Part shown: positions 1-9,284 of the stretch, in pieces
Numbering within the stretch: the stretch's first letter is position 1
How the letters are laid out: each line of letters starts with the position of its first letter
Assembly (NCBI RefSeq): GCF_030035675.1
Contig: NC_084500.1
Coordinates: 13,823,100-13,887,099, forward strand
DNA: 64,000 nucleotides
Direction: 5' to 3'
Source of the DNA: Rhineura floridana
Taxonomy: Eukaryota > Chordata > Lepidosauria > Squamata > Rhineuridae
Made by a program: the position numbers and the translations under genes
Notes under the pieces: model-generated
The model's database searches: none
Told to the model about the DNA's origin: nothing
The model's input: only the letters and a program-made list of their open reading frames with translations

Positions 1-97
1 TGCCCAAGGTGCTGAAAGCAGCTCCTTGAAAGTTCAGGCTAAAACCAGGATCGGATTCACTGCCCTGCTGACATTGGAGCCACCAGTCTCCCCTGGG
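1..97 (+). repeat. T5 element, partial at window edge
   Basis: The segment starts mid-element with CCAAGGTGCTGAAAGCAGC, followed by CTCCTTGAAAGTTCAGGC and GCCACCAGTCTCCCC. The same ordered motifs recur at 14.2, 34.8, 35.8, 41.0 and 55.2 kb, so this is a dispersed family. The other half lies outside the window. Confidence 0.6.
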
Positions 98-613
98 GGC
101 TGTCACGTTCTGGTCTGATGCCACATCCCTTGGAGAAAGTGATGAGAAAGGTCAGAGGCTGCTGGTCCACGGACAGCTCTGAGGGAGGAACTTCCTCCAA
201 CAAAGGTTGGGAATAGACTGAGGCCTTGTAGGCCTCTGTCTCCAGACTACATCCTCCAAGCTTCATCCCCTTGAGAGAACTTCAGAGCCTGAAAGAGCCA
301 TCCCCTTGGCCTGAAGACAGGCACTCCTCCATCCCGTAGCCTTCCCGGTGGCTTTCTCCCTGCACTGCCGGAGTGGTGATATGTGGTGGGAGGCATCTGG
401 TTCTTCAGGCTGAGGGGAAGATGCCCGGGTGTGTGTGTCCTGGCCCTGGCCCTACAAGCCTTGGTGGTCTGGGAGTGTCCTCTGGGTGCACCAGCCTCAG
501 GTGCAATGGTCTCCCAAACTTCAGCAGTCAGCTCTGAGTTCTGACTTGGGTCCCCATCCAGCATCTCCACATCCTTCGACTCTTGTGTCCAGATCACTGC
601 TAGCTATAGGCAA
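98..613. other. no recognised feature
   Basis: Mixed-composition sequence. I recognise no repeat family, RNA or coding exon here; open frames are short and show no family motifs. Confidence 0.5.
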
Positions 614-1010
614 GGCCAGTGCCAGGCATAACTGGGCCCTTGGGCACCAGCCTGCCCCAGGTGCGCAGCTCCTGCCTGTTCCACCTACCTCTCTCCTGTC
701 TTTGCGGCTGCGTGCGCAGGGCTACCATCAACCAAGATGGTGGCAGAGGCTTTTCTATGTGGCTGATGCCCGCCATCTTAGTTGATGGCATGCATGCACA
801 GTACACTACATACACGCACATGCCTGCCATCAACAAAGATGCCATCAACAGCCCCTTAAAGAACCTTCCTCTGCCATATTGGTTGATGGCAGCCCTGCGC
901 ATACAGTGCACATATCCGCGAATGGGTGGGTGGCCTGGAAGCTCCCTCCTTGTGATCCGCGGTGGGGACCCTGCTTCGGATCGCAGAAGGGGAGCGCTAC
1001 TCTCCCACCT
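614..1010 (-). mobile_element. T6 non-autonomous DNA element, diverged copy
   Basis: The reverse complement follows the 58.5-59.0 kb copy. Shared blocks include the end with GTGCCAGGCAT and GGGCACCAGCCTGCCCC, the internal ACCATCAACCAAGATGG block, and a far end around GTGATCCGC. No clean target duplication is visible here. Confidence 0.55.
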
Positions 1011-1065
1011 TAATGCTGGTAACCTGTGTTCCGGGTAACAAGTGAGCAAGCTTAAGGAGGTGTTA

Positions 1066-1160
1066 AAATCCCAGAGTAGTAGAGTTGGAAGGGGCCTATA
1101 AGTCCAACCCCCCCCCAGTGCAGGGAATCCAAATAAAATCATACCTGACAGGTGTGTTCC
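1066..1160 (-). mobile_element. CR1-a LINE 3' end fragment
   Basis: AGAGTTGGAAGGGGCCTATA followed by AGTCCAACCCCCC is the reverse complement of the CR1 3' untranslated end; the same block occurs at 63.2 kb in a longer copy. Only about 95 bp remain. Confidence 0.75.
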
Positions 1161-1651
1161 TGGTTTGGTCATACCCCAGAGGGCAGACAAATTGGTATTA
1201 AATTGGCATAGGCTAATTTCTGTGTATAGATGTCTCTGGGCAATGATTTCACTCTATAATCCACCCAGCTACCTTATAACCAAATCATTTTTGTAAAAAG
1301 AAATGGGGGTGGGGGAAAGAAACAAGAAATCAATGCTCTGCTGGAAAAGACTTGGGGTTTGCCTCCCTAACAATATCCCTATTCTTACCTGTGTTCAAAT
1401 CCTTTGGAATTACGGTTCAACTCTGATAATTTTAAACATTCCTTCCTATGGACTAGAAACGTGTGATTTACAGTAGCATTCAGTTCCATCACTTCAACTG
1501 CATCTTTCCCCCCTCCTATCCTGGCTTACTCTTTGGCCCTGGTTTCAACCTCACCCCAGACGTATGCTTACAGATGAGCCTGGACAGTCTTCTAGATTTC
1601 CTATGCGGCAGGCTGATGCTAATGGCATAGGAGCAGGACTACAACAAAAAG
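1161..1651. other. no recognised feature
   Basis: About 490 bp of AT-rich sequence with no family motif, open frame or RNA that I recognise. Confidence 0.45.
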
Positions 1652-1659
1652 GTGGCAAC

Positions 1660-2050
1660 TAGGGATGGGGTGAGACATTCGAAACAGTTCACATTTAAAG
1701 GTGAATCCACCTGTTTCGAGCTTCAAAATTTGCAGTCCTCTGAATTTTGCAGTGCAGTTCTCAGCCAAGTAAGGGGTACAAAAATGCAAGTGTGCATAAA
1801 ATGTGGATACTCGTGAAAATAACATACATAAATGCATTATATTAGGGATCAGTGGTTTGCAAACAAGTGTATATGAGGAAAAATTGAATACAAAGCTGAG
1901 TATTAGAGAAATTTGTACAAAAACGCTGGTGAACTTTCATAAAGACTTCTTTAAAAAAATTAATGAATCACAAACTAATGTGGAAATGTGGAGTTCTGAA
2001 CTTAGACTGGAAAAACAAGAAACCAAAACAGAGAAATTTATCCATCCCTA
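1660..2050 (+). mobile_element. T1 hAT-like non-autonomous element
   Basis: Ends are TAGGGATGG and CCATCCCTA, inverted relative to each other. They are flanked by 8-bp direct repeats GTGGCAAC (1652-1659) and GTGGTAAC (2051-2058), 7 of 8 identical. The interior carries the family motifs TGCAGTTCTC, AGCCAAGTAA and AACATACATAAATGCAT. An 8-bp duplication fits the hAT superfamily. No transposase frame. Confidence 0.8.
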
Positions 2051-2079
2051 GTGGTAACCAATGTCAAGTACTGCAAAGC

Positions 2080-2205
2080 ATGGGATGGTATTCAATGATA
2101 CTCCTACTCAGAGTAGACCCATTGAAGCAAATAGACATAACTTACTTGGGTTCATTAATTTCAATGGGTCTACTCTGAATAGGGTTTAGTTGAATGCAAC
2201 CCATG
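2080..2205. repeat. T10 palindromic repeat
   Basis: GGTATTCAATGATACTCC and CTCAGAGTAGACCCATTGA face their inverted counterparts CAATGGGTCTACTCTGA and TTGAATGCAACCC. The same palindrome recurs at 5.6, 16.3, 40.1, 57.9 and 58.0 kb. Confidence 0.7.
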
Positions 2206-2557
2206 GTTTGGAACTCATCCGTCTGTCCTCCAGCACTCCGCACAGGATCTCACTGCTAATGACTTCCCTAGGAGTATGCTCTGTAACTCCATAGCTTTCT
2301 CCTAACGGAATTTGATTCTTTCACTCAGACCATGGGGGTAATTGCTTCTGCAGAGCTATTAAATGCAATTACCAAGTGATCTCTCTGCATGTACAAGCAA
2401 AGTGCAATTTCAAACTTGATAACCAGATAACCGAGTTGAGAGGGGACATGGGTTTATGTGCATGTGTGCCGGTTTTAAAAGAGCCAAGATTCAACTCTGA
2501 AAACTACACCAGTCAAAGGTGGTGGCATGTTGTATTAGCATATGAGCCAAAGCCTGA
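2206..2557. other. no recognised feature
   Basis: Unique-looking sequence between the T10 and T15 elements. Nothing recognised. Confidence 0.4.
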
Positions 2558-2565
2558 GTCATTTC

Positions 2566-2847
2566 CAGGGGTGTCACTAGGGCGGTGCGGCAGGTGTGGG
2601 TCGCACTGGCTGACACCACCAGATGGGGGTGACACCCAGAGCCGCCCCCCCCAGGCACCGCCTAGGCACCAACGAGAGGCGGCAGACAACGAGGCGGAGG
2701 CGAGCTCCCGGGCCCTGTTGTTCGGCTGCGCGCTTCTAGAGGCCGTGCATGCGTGCATACTGCACGCGTGCGATCACTCTGAGTGAGAGAGAAGGCGCTG
2801 CGGGCTGCACTGCACTGCGGGCTGCACCAACCCTAGTGAAGCCACTG
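2566..2847. mobile_element. T15 GC-rich hAT-like element with exact 8-bp TSD
   Basis: A 282-bp, strongly GC-rich block begins CAGGGGTGTCACTAGGG and ends CCCTAGTGAAGCCACTG, an imperfect terminal inverted repeat. It is bounded by identical 8-bp repeats GTCATTTC at 2558-2565 and 2848-2855. CAG/CTG termini plus an 8-bp duplication indicate a hAT-type non-autonomous element. No other copy is apparent in this window. Confidence 0.8.
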
Positions 2848-2929
2848 GTCATTTCATCAAAAAGGTTTGTTCCTCAAGTGGCTTTACCCTAAACTTAGCT
2901 TTCCTAATATCGTCTACTCTCTTTTCCAT

Positions 2930-3480
2930 CAAGGGGTCCACAATGCCTCTTGCACTGACTGTTTACCTCTGAGCAGTCAGAATGTTTGTGAACGTTCCAT
3001 GACGTGCATCACAGCTTATCACAACCTACGGAAAAGGTGGTAGGTGCCAATCAGTTAGTGCTTCTTCCTCTCAATTTTTTTAAAGTCCCCAAGCCTCTTC
3101 CATTTTTGCCTATTGAAAAAAAAACTATTTTAAATCAAATCTGTGTACTCCGTGCTTTAATGTCGACACCTTATTTATATATCTGTCACCAAAGTAAGGT
3201 TTGTGTAGGAGGGGTCAAAAGGAGACCTCCCTTTCACAAGCTTCTTGTGTTGATCCGTTTACGTCTGAGCAGCCAGAATGTTTGTGAGCATTCCATGACA
3301 TGCCTAGCAGCTTATCAAAAGCTATGGAAAGGCAGACTTTGCCAGCTGGTTGACTGCAGTCAGTCAATGCTTCTTCCTCCAGTTTGCGTCTCTCCATTTA
3401 TTTATTTTTTTAGTCCCCATGCCCCTTTCCTTTTTGGCAATTGAGAAAAACCACTTTCACACCCTGTTCCATGGGCCCTC
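2930..3480 (+). repeat. local direct duplication, two diverged copies
   Basis: The block from about 2935 to 3130 recurs at about 3230 to 3460 in the same orientation. Shared landmarks in order are TCTGAGCAG.CAGAATGTTTG, TTCCATGAC.TGC, CAGCTTATCA, ATGCTTCTTCCTC (GTGCTTCTTCCTC in the first copy), AGTCCCCA.GCC and TTTTTG.C.ATTGA. Divergence looks like 15-25%, with indels. Confidence 0.7.
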
Positions 3481-3485
3481 AAAAA

Positions 3486-3508
3486 CATGTGTGTGTGTGT
3501 GTGTGCAT
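3486..3508. repeat. (GT)n microsatellite
   Basis: About ten uninterrupted TG dinucleotides. Confidence 0.9.
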
Positions 3509-3522
3509 TCAGTCGAGAATGG

Positions 3523-4122
3523 GGGCCCCTGTGGCCCTTCAGATGCTGTTGGACTCCAACAGCCCCAGCCAGCACAGCCAATAATCAGGGAACTGAATCT
3601 GTCCATTTCAGGTTTGTGCACTTTCTCACTTTTTCCCAATCTTAAGTCCAGTTCTTCACACCAGTTTGCTGTTTTATGTTATTTTTAAAAGTCCTCACGA
3701 AAATCGATCGGAATTTTCATGTGAATTTATCCTAATACGTACACTTTTTGTTTTGGTGGCACCATTGCCCAATATGGACAATATATATATTTTTTGCAGA
3801 GCCATTTTCCCTAATGCAATGCATTGTTGCATGTTACCTGCATGAATATATGCATTTTGACGCATCCTGCGCATGCATTTTGACGCATCCTGCACATGCA
3901 TTTTTGTCCACGTGACTTGGCTGGAGAACTGCACGGCCAAATGGGGAGAGCGGCAAATTTTGATGGATGGCTGTGTTTCAGTTCATGTGTTTTGGAGAGT
4001 GAAGATTAGGCCGGTCTGCCTTGAAAATGCAAACTGAATCAAATTTCTCTCCCATCCCTGGCCAGAAATGATAGAAGTTGGAGTCCAGCGGTCTCTGGAG
4101 AGGGCCACAGGTTCTCTATCCG
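3523..4122 (+). mobile_element. T2 palindromic element split by a T1 insertion
   Basis: The left half (GTGGCCCTTCAGATGCTG, GGACTCCAACAGCCCCAG) ends at 3584. The right half (AGAAGTTGGAGTCCAGC, GAGGGCCACAGGTTC) resumes at 4061. Joined, they match the usual T2 palindrome, so T2 is the older element. Confidence 0.7.
3585..4060 (-). mobile_element. T1 element nested in T2
   Basis: Reverse-orientation T1 with TTACCTGCATGAATATATGC, GACTTGGCTGGAGAACTGC and terminal CCCATCCCTG. The flanking 8-mers GCCAATAA (3577-3584) and GCCAGAAA (4061-4068) match at 6 of 8 and read as a decayed target duplication. Two near-identical 25-bp units around GCATTTTGACGCATCCTGC sit at 3852-3900. Confidence 0.75.
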
Positions 4123-5585
4123 GGCTCTAATCATTCCACCACCTCAGCCTTCTTCTCAATGGGCATCCATTCATTCTCCTTGTACCCCATTCCTCCCCTC
4201 CTCCCCCACTTGTCATGCCTGCCCCTGGCATACATAATCACCCTTCCTCCTCAGATTGGGCTCAGGCAGTGATGTCAGGAAACGTCCTTATCCATCAGCC
4301 CAGGCTTTACTTGGGATTTTTTTTTTAAAAAAAAAGAATAGAATTGATACTTGGCTCTCAGTGCAGCGAAAGAAGTCTATCACTGATCCTCTGCGTAATG
4401 GCATGCCCTCTATGTAGAGTGAAATAGAGTTTAAACGAATGCTCCACGAAGCCCCTGACAGGCCGTTTAACAAGATGTCCAACATCCCATTTCCTCGGTG
4501 CGTCCTCTCCCCTTAATCCTTTCACGCTGAAACGCATGCAGGAGTAAGCACGTGTGAAATTGAGGTTTCTCTAATACACACACGCACAGCGCAGAGCGGG
4601 GCGCAAGGACGGCTCACCAAAATAGAGTGTCTCTTGGCCTTGTTCCGTCAAAAGGCGCCGAGGAGTGTGCCAGCTTTAATCGAAGCTCCGGTCCCTATTC
4701 TCCCACAGCAGATCTGCAATGTCTTTGATGACCGAAACGGATAGTTTCTTTAAAAATCTTCTAATCTATCTTTTATTTGCTACTTGTCTTTCAATGACTC
4801 AGACATGGAAAACTTTGGATAATTTGAACATTTCCCCATGGTATACCTGGAACATTGCCATTTTGGACAAAAATTAGCCTTTCTTTAGGATCGATTCAAG
4901 GCAGAACTAAACCAGACGCATTTCATGTGGTAGTGTGGGTCTTTGTTTTGTATGCAAACATCTATTGCACCTGTCATTGGCCTTTTGAGAAATCTGGGGC
5001 TCATCATTTGCTTTGGACTATTTGCCACGTCACTTTATGTCACCATCTATCTCTGTTTTTATTTTGCTTATTTAAGAAATATTTTTTTTGGTGAGGGGAA
5101 GCAATGCCTTTCTCAGAGTTTTGGGGATGAAAAGGCCAAGATCCCACAGTGGCAAATGAAGAAAAGTTTTCTGAGTTTGGGATTTAAAGAAAGGACCATC
5201 CTCTCCCCAACCTCCAACCCCTGGGACAGGGCAGAAGGCTGGAATGGAACCCGGGGAATTGGGTGGATTAGACAAAGAGCCAAGATGGAATCTGATGAGT
5301 CAGAGGTGGAGCCATGGGTGGAGTTATAGATTATGGGTGGAGCCTGCAAGAATCAGGAATTTATTAACTGTTCAGAGTCATTCCCAGTATTACCTACAAG
5401 ATATTTTGTGTTTTTTTTTTGAAAAAACAAAACGAAACACAGCAAAATAGGGCTGGTTCATCAAGGAAGAATAGGAATGGGCATGAAGTTTGGCCATTAG
5501 ACACTCCTGAGACCGACCGATCTTCCTGGTGCAACTGTTGCCTCACTGTCATCTTTGAGTCATTACCAGAAAGGTCATGAGCATG
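4123..5585. other. unique-looking sequence, no gene seen
   Basis: About 1.4 kb without a repeat family I recognise. The 4490-4740 part is more GC-rich and CpG-containing than its surroundings (GCGCAGAGCGGGGCG, AAAGGCGCCGAGG). No exon with family motifs is visible. It may include conserved non-coding DNA. Confidence 0.4.
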
Positions 5586-5589
5586 CCTT

Positions 5590-5710
5590 ATGGGTGGTAT
5601 TCAATGCTGGTCCTACTCAGAGTAGACTTGCTGAAGATAATAAACATGACTAACAGGTTCATTAATTTTAGCTGGTTTACTCTGGGCAGGTCTTAATTGT
5701 ATACAACCCA
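5590..5710. repeat. T10 palindromic repeat
   Basis: GGTATTCAATGCTGGTCC and CTCAGAGTAGAC face TTTACTCTGGGCAGG and ATACAACCC, with AACATGACTAACAGGTTCA in the centre, as in the other T10 copies. Confidence 0.65.
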
Positions 5711-5753
5711 ATAATCTCACTTAGCTTATTGTTCATTTTAAAGCTTTATGTCA

Positions 5754-5890
5754 AGGGCGTGGAACCTTTGGCCCTCCAGATGTTGCTGAACTACCATTCG
5801 CATTAGCCCCAGCAAGCATGGCCAATGGGCCTGGGATGATGGGAGTTGTAGTTCAGCAATATTTGGAGGGCCAATGGCTCTCCACTCCTG
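5754..5890. mobile_element. T2 palindromic element
   Basis: GGAACCTTTGGCCCTCCAG, ATGTTGCTGAACTACCATTC, then the inverted half GATGATGGGAGTTGTAGTTC, GGAGGGCCAATGGCTC, CACTCCTG. A complete copy of the 130-bp palindrome. Confidence 0.8.
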
Positions 5891-6227
5891 TTTTAGGGGA
5901 ATAGATAAGCTATTATTTGGGGCTATGTCCCCAGGGTCATCAAAACCCATTCAATCTTGCCTTTAGCCCCATATTTCTGCTCCTCCCCCTTCATACCCAC
6001 ACTCCCTCAAACCAGAGTGTGCGGTCTCCAGGCTCTGACTGCATAGCTTCACATTTGTGAACATTTCACAGATGAAAATGAGGAAAAGGGATCTGGCTGT
6101 GATGTCAACATTGACTTATTATCTAAGACTGAAAAAAAACACCTGAACAAAATAAGTTTGGAGACATTTGGTCCCCTTTCGTAGCATCCTAGAGCCTCAT
6201 ACCTGGCATTGCTTGGCAATTCTAAGG
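5891..6227. other. no recognised feature
   Basis: About 340 bp between repeats; nothing recognised. Confidence 0.4.
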
Positions 6228-6306
6228 CTGCAATCCAATAGATATCTACTCAAAAGTTCCAATGGGACTTACTCCCAGGTAAGTGTGAATCGGATTGCAG
6301 CCTTAG
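6228..6306. repeat. T11 short repeat
   Basis: AAGGCTGCAATCCAATAGA at one end and GGATTGCAGCCTTAG at the other form a terminal inverted repeat around CAATGGGACTTACTCCCAGG. Further copies at 39.9, 40.2 and 58.1 kb. Confidence 0.75.
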
Positions 6307-6323
6307 AAACCAAAATAATCAAT

Positions 6324-6810
6324 GCAGCTTTGAAATCAGTAGTTAAAACCAGTGCAGTTTTGGAAGGTTCTCAATTCAAAATGGTGTCCAGCTGTATGCA
6401 AACAGATGAAAATCCACTCAGTCTCAGGAACTGTCATGCAAAATTTGATTAAAATTAGTACAATTTTCAAAGGGTTAGTCCGCCATCTGGATTCAAAATG
6501 GCGCCCAATTGTATCTAAGCCTAGACAAAACCATGCCTCTTGATGTCAGGAATCATCATGCAAAATATAGTTATGATACCTTTAAAAAAAATGTAAATGT
6601 ACTGCTGTCAAGCCGATTCCGACTTATGGTGACCCTATGAATGAGGCTGAGAGGCAGTGACTGGCCCAAGGCCACCCAGTGAGCTTCATGGCTGTGTGGG
6701 GATTCGAACCCTGGTCTCCCAGGTCGAAGTCCAACACCTTAACCACACCACCACACTGGCTCTCTACGATATCTTAAGTGGTGTCCAAATGCATAGCAAA
6801 CAGGCCACTT
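6324..6810 (+). repeat. degenerate tandem repeat, about 110-bp monomers, split by a SINE
   Basis: ATTCAAAATGG.G.CCA..TGTAT begins units at about 6367 and 6489. TCAGGAA.C.TCATGCAAAAT recurs in each, and GTGGTGTCCAAATGCATAGCAAACA at 6775 (split here as GTGGTGTCC and AAATGCATAGC) starts a third. A partial unit precedes at 6324. The array is interrupted by the SINE at 6592-6768. Confidence 0.6.
6592..6768 (-). mobile_element. tRNA-headed SINE with Bov-B-type tail (Sauria-SINE-like)
   Basis: The reverse complement reads GCCAGTGTGGTGGTGTGG, a B-box-like GGTTCGAATCCCC, the common body AGCTCACTGGGTGGCC, and the tail ATAAGTCGGAATCGGC typical of Bov-B 3' ends. The flanks TGATACCTT (left) and CGATATCTT (right) suggest a decayed target duplication. 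Confidence 0.85.
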
Positions 6811-7252
6811 TCCAAAATGTATAGTAGATTGTCAAAAGAATTGTCCTCTCCCAAAAGTTCAGTATGGTTTTGAAATGTTTTAAGCGAATAAGCTCATGTC
6901 TGGATCAGAGAAGTTATAACTGATCTTTCCCTTTTTGGTTTAGCCTTCTTGTATGAAAAAAAAATAACAAAAAAGCATGCTAAAGAGATTAGTATGTCTG
7001 AAAGATTTATATGTTATTATTGTCAATATCACCATTGCTATAATGTTCTAATAATTACAATTAATTTAGTCTTCTCTTGTTTTGATATCAAAACTGAAAG
7101 GCTCGTTGACATTAGCTAAATTAGGAACTGATGGATAATTTTCTTGTTGTTGGAACATATGTATTTCTTTTCCTTTTTGATCATATTTAATAAATTGTGG
7201 CTTAAAAGGTTAAGAAAAAGAAACAGAAAGAGATGAGGGCCAGGCTCTATAA
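6811..7252. other. AT-rich unique sequence
   Basis: About 440 bp, AT-rich; no family, RNA or exon recognised. Confidence 0.4.
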
Positions 7253-7390
7253 CAGGAATGGTGACCCTGTGGCCTTCTAGATATTATTGGACACCAACTC
7301 TCATCAGCCCCAGCCAGCATGGCCAAAGGTCAGGGATGATGGGAGTTGGCGTCTAGCGACATCTGGAATGCCAGAGGCTGCCCATCCCAT
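7253..7390. mobile_element. T2 palindromic element
   Basis: GTGGCCTTCTAGATATTATTG and CAACTCTCATCAGCCCCAGC pair with GATGATGGGAGTTGGCGTC and CATCTGGAATGCCAGAGGC (each quoted in part). Complete but diverged. Confidence 0.75.
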
Positions 7391-7397
7391 GTCTAAG

Positions 7398-7700
7398 GCT
7401 GCAGCCAGAGCTTGGAAAATTTACTTTTTTGAACTACAACTCCCATCAGCCCCAGCCAGCATGGCCACTGGATTGGGCTGATGGGAGTTGTAGTTCAAAA
7501 AAGAAACTTTTCCAAGCTCTGTAGCTCAGTGGCAGAGCATCTGCTTTGCATGCAGAAGGTCCTGGGTTCAATCCCCGACATCTCCAGGGAGGGCTCCGAG
7601 AGACACCCTCCTTTGACTGGAACTCTGAAGAGCTGCTGCCAGTCAGTGTAGATGGATCAATGGCCCAACTCAGTCTAAGGCAGCTTCCTATGTTCCTATA
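7398..7700 (+). mobile_element. tRNA-Ala-headed SINE split by a T3 insertion
   Basis: The head reads (GGCTG)TAGCTCAGTGGCAGAGC, CTTTGCATGCAGAAGG (TGC at the anticodon position) and GGGTTCAATCCCC. The body CTGCTGCCAGTCAGTGTAGA and the 3' end GGCAGCTTCCTATGTTCC follow. The first bases (GGCTGCAGC) lie left of the T3 element, so the insertion cut the A-box region. Confidence 0.8.
7406..7521. mobile_element. T3 116-bp palindromic hAT-like element
   Basis: CAGAGCTTGGAAAATTTAC at one end and AACTTTTCCAAGCTCTG at the other; almost the whole unit is self-complementary around ATCAGCCCCAGCCAGCATGG. The target duplication is not clean at this copy. Confidence 0.85.
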
Positions 7701-7764
7701 ACATCCTAATTCTCTGCCCAAGCAAGGATCACAGTCTGGACTGTCCCAACCATCTCCTCTACTT

Positions 7765-8337
7765 CAGGAATGGGCCCATTTTTGGCTCTGGGGGGCCAAT
7801 GCTTTCTCGGTTCCTCTTTGCGAGCCAACTTTGATAGGTGGGTGAGACAACCCAGCTGTCAATCATTATGATGCCATGTGATTGACAGGCAGATTGTCCT
7901 GCCCACCCGTCAAAATCCCTTGTGTGGGGTTCCCAAGTGCCCAACAGTCAGGTTGGGAACCAGAGGGCAAGGGGCAGAACTTGGAAAAGTTACTTTTTTG
8001 AACTACAACTCCCATCAGCCCCAGCCAGCTCTGGCAATGGGTATTGCCTGCTGTGTGCTTCGTGCTTTGGGCAGTGCCAAGCATAGAGGTGGCAAAGTTG
8101 ACAGGGAGGGGAGAATGGACCCCGCCTTCTCCAAGCATCCGCTGCAAGGGGGAGAAGACCTCCTTACGGCCAGTGCTTCACAATAAACGCAGCAGGGCTG
8201 CTTGCTTTGGTCATGCACACCTGCTCTCTGCCAAGGCAGAATTGAATCCTGCCCCCTGCCCATCAGTTGAGGTCATACGTGAGGCCAGCTGATTGACAGG
8301 AGGGAGTGCTTTGGAGGGAACTGGACTTGCAGGACAA
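7765..8337. mobile_element. T13 element with a nested short T3
   Basis: Shares GCCAACTTTGA.AGGTGGG, ACAACCCA.CTG.CAATCA and GATTGACAGG with the 60.6-61.0 kb copy. The left end reads CAGGAATGGGCCC. The right limit is uncertain. Confidence 0.5.
7975..8033. mobile_element. short (59-bp) T3 deletion derivative with TSD
   Basis: CAGAACTTGGAAAAGTTAC to CCAGCCAGCTCTG: one full arm joined to a very short opposite end. The flanks GCAAGGGG (7967-7974) and GCAATGGG (8034-8041) agree at 7 of 8 bases, so this shortened form appears to have inserted as such. Confidence 0.75.
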
Positions 8338-8444
8338 ATTAGACCCCCGGGCCAGAGGCTTCCTCAGTCCCACTCTGCTTGATCTTCTCTATGGTGCCAT
8401 AGCCAATTTGACAACTCTGGAAGATGTTGGCTCTTTTGGTTGAA

Positions 8445-8485
8445 GACAAACTAGAATGTGTCCAGAGGAGGGCAACAAAGATGTC
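8445..8485 (+). mobile_element. CR1-a LINE fragment
   Basis: ACAAACTAGAATGTGTCCAG and AGGAGGGCAACAAAGATG match the reverse-transcriptase C-terminal coding segment of the CR1 copies at 11.5 and 17.2 kb. Only about 40 bp. Confidence 0.6.
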
Positions 8486-8498
8486 TATGGGGAAAGTT

Positions 8499-8525
8499 GT
8501 AGTAGTAGCAGCAGCAGCAGTAGTA

Positions 8526-8597
<72 letters not shown>
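8499..8597. repeat. (AGT/AGC)n then (TAA)n microsatellite
   Basis: Trinucleotide tract of about 100 bp: AGT/AGC triplets give way at 8526 to about 23 uninterrupted TAA units. It abuts a short L2-tail-like TATCCCGCCCTTCCTCCC. Confidence 0.95.
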
Positions 8598-8916
8598 TTT
8601 AAATGTATATCCCGCCCTTCCTCCCAAAGGGATGGAAAAGATGAAGAAATTGGGTATGTTAATAGCTTGTTCTCTGTTGCTCCACAGGGTAGGAGCCAAA
8701 CTGTTGGGTTCAAACAACAAGAAAAGGGCTGTTAACTAAAGATTAGGGAGGACTTCCATCATATATGCTGTTGTAGATGTTCATATAAAAGGCATGGTGT
8801 TCATCCTAGGCATGATTTGATTTTAAGGACCACCTGACTTCCTATATCCCATCTCAATCACTGAGATCTTCTGATGGGACACTCATAACAGTTCCCCACG
8901 CCCCTGAGGTTCGTTC
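8598..8916. other. L2-tail scrap then unrecognised sequence
   Basis: TATATCCCGCCCTTCCTCCC (8609-8628) is the reverse complement of an L2/SINE tail. The rest is not recognised. Confidence 0.4.
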
Positions 8917-9009
8917 ATCCTTCCTTCCTTCCTTCCTTCCTTCCTTCCTTCCTTCCTTCCTTCCTTCCTTCCTTCCTTCCTTCCTTCCTTCCTTCCTTCC
9001 TTCCTTCCT
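8917..9009. repeat. (TTCC)n microsatellite
   Basis: About 23 near-perfect TTCC tetranucleotides over 93 bp. Confidence 0.97.
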
Positions 9010-9011
9010 CT

Positions 9012-9245
9012 TTCAGGCGTCTCCTGAAAATGGAACTTTTTCAACAGGCCTTTTAATACGAATTTTCCTTTCCAACCAACACATGTAAAAAATTAATGTT
9101 GGGTGTACTTACGGATGCTTTTATTACTGTTTTTAACAATGTTTTTGTTGGTTTTTAATTTGATCATGTTTTTGTACACCGCAATGCCGCCTTGATACAC
9201 TTTTATGAGCAACGTGGCTTGTAAATATTTTAATAAATAAATATA
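9012..9245 (+). mobile_element. L2-clade LINE 3' end
   Basis: Translating TTTCAGGCGTCTCCTGAAAA onward gives FRRLLKMELFQQAF-stop, the C-terminal signature of L2 reverse transcriptases. A 3' untranslated region with GCCTTGATACACTTTTATGA and an (AATA)n end follows. Confidence 0.8.
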
Positions 9246-9284
9246 TACATTCTTTTCATTTTACTACATTTTTGTCCTATATTT

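Noticed and set aside
600-1190. 196-codon minus-strand open frame
   Set aside because: It overlaps the T6 element and a CR1 tail and shows no domain; chance frame in GC-rich repeat DNA.
3852-3900. Tandem GCATTTTGACGCATCCTGC doublet as a regulatory array
   Set aside because: Only two units, inside T1, where similar AT-rich words are part of the element.
8339-8735. Open frames of 89-124 codons with poly-Ile, poly-Tyr or poly-Cys
   Set aside because: They are translations of the (TAA)n/(AGC)n microsatellite.
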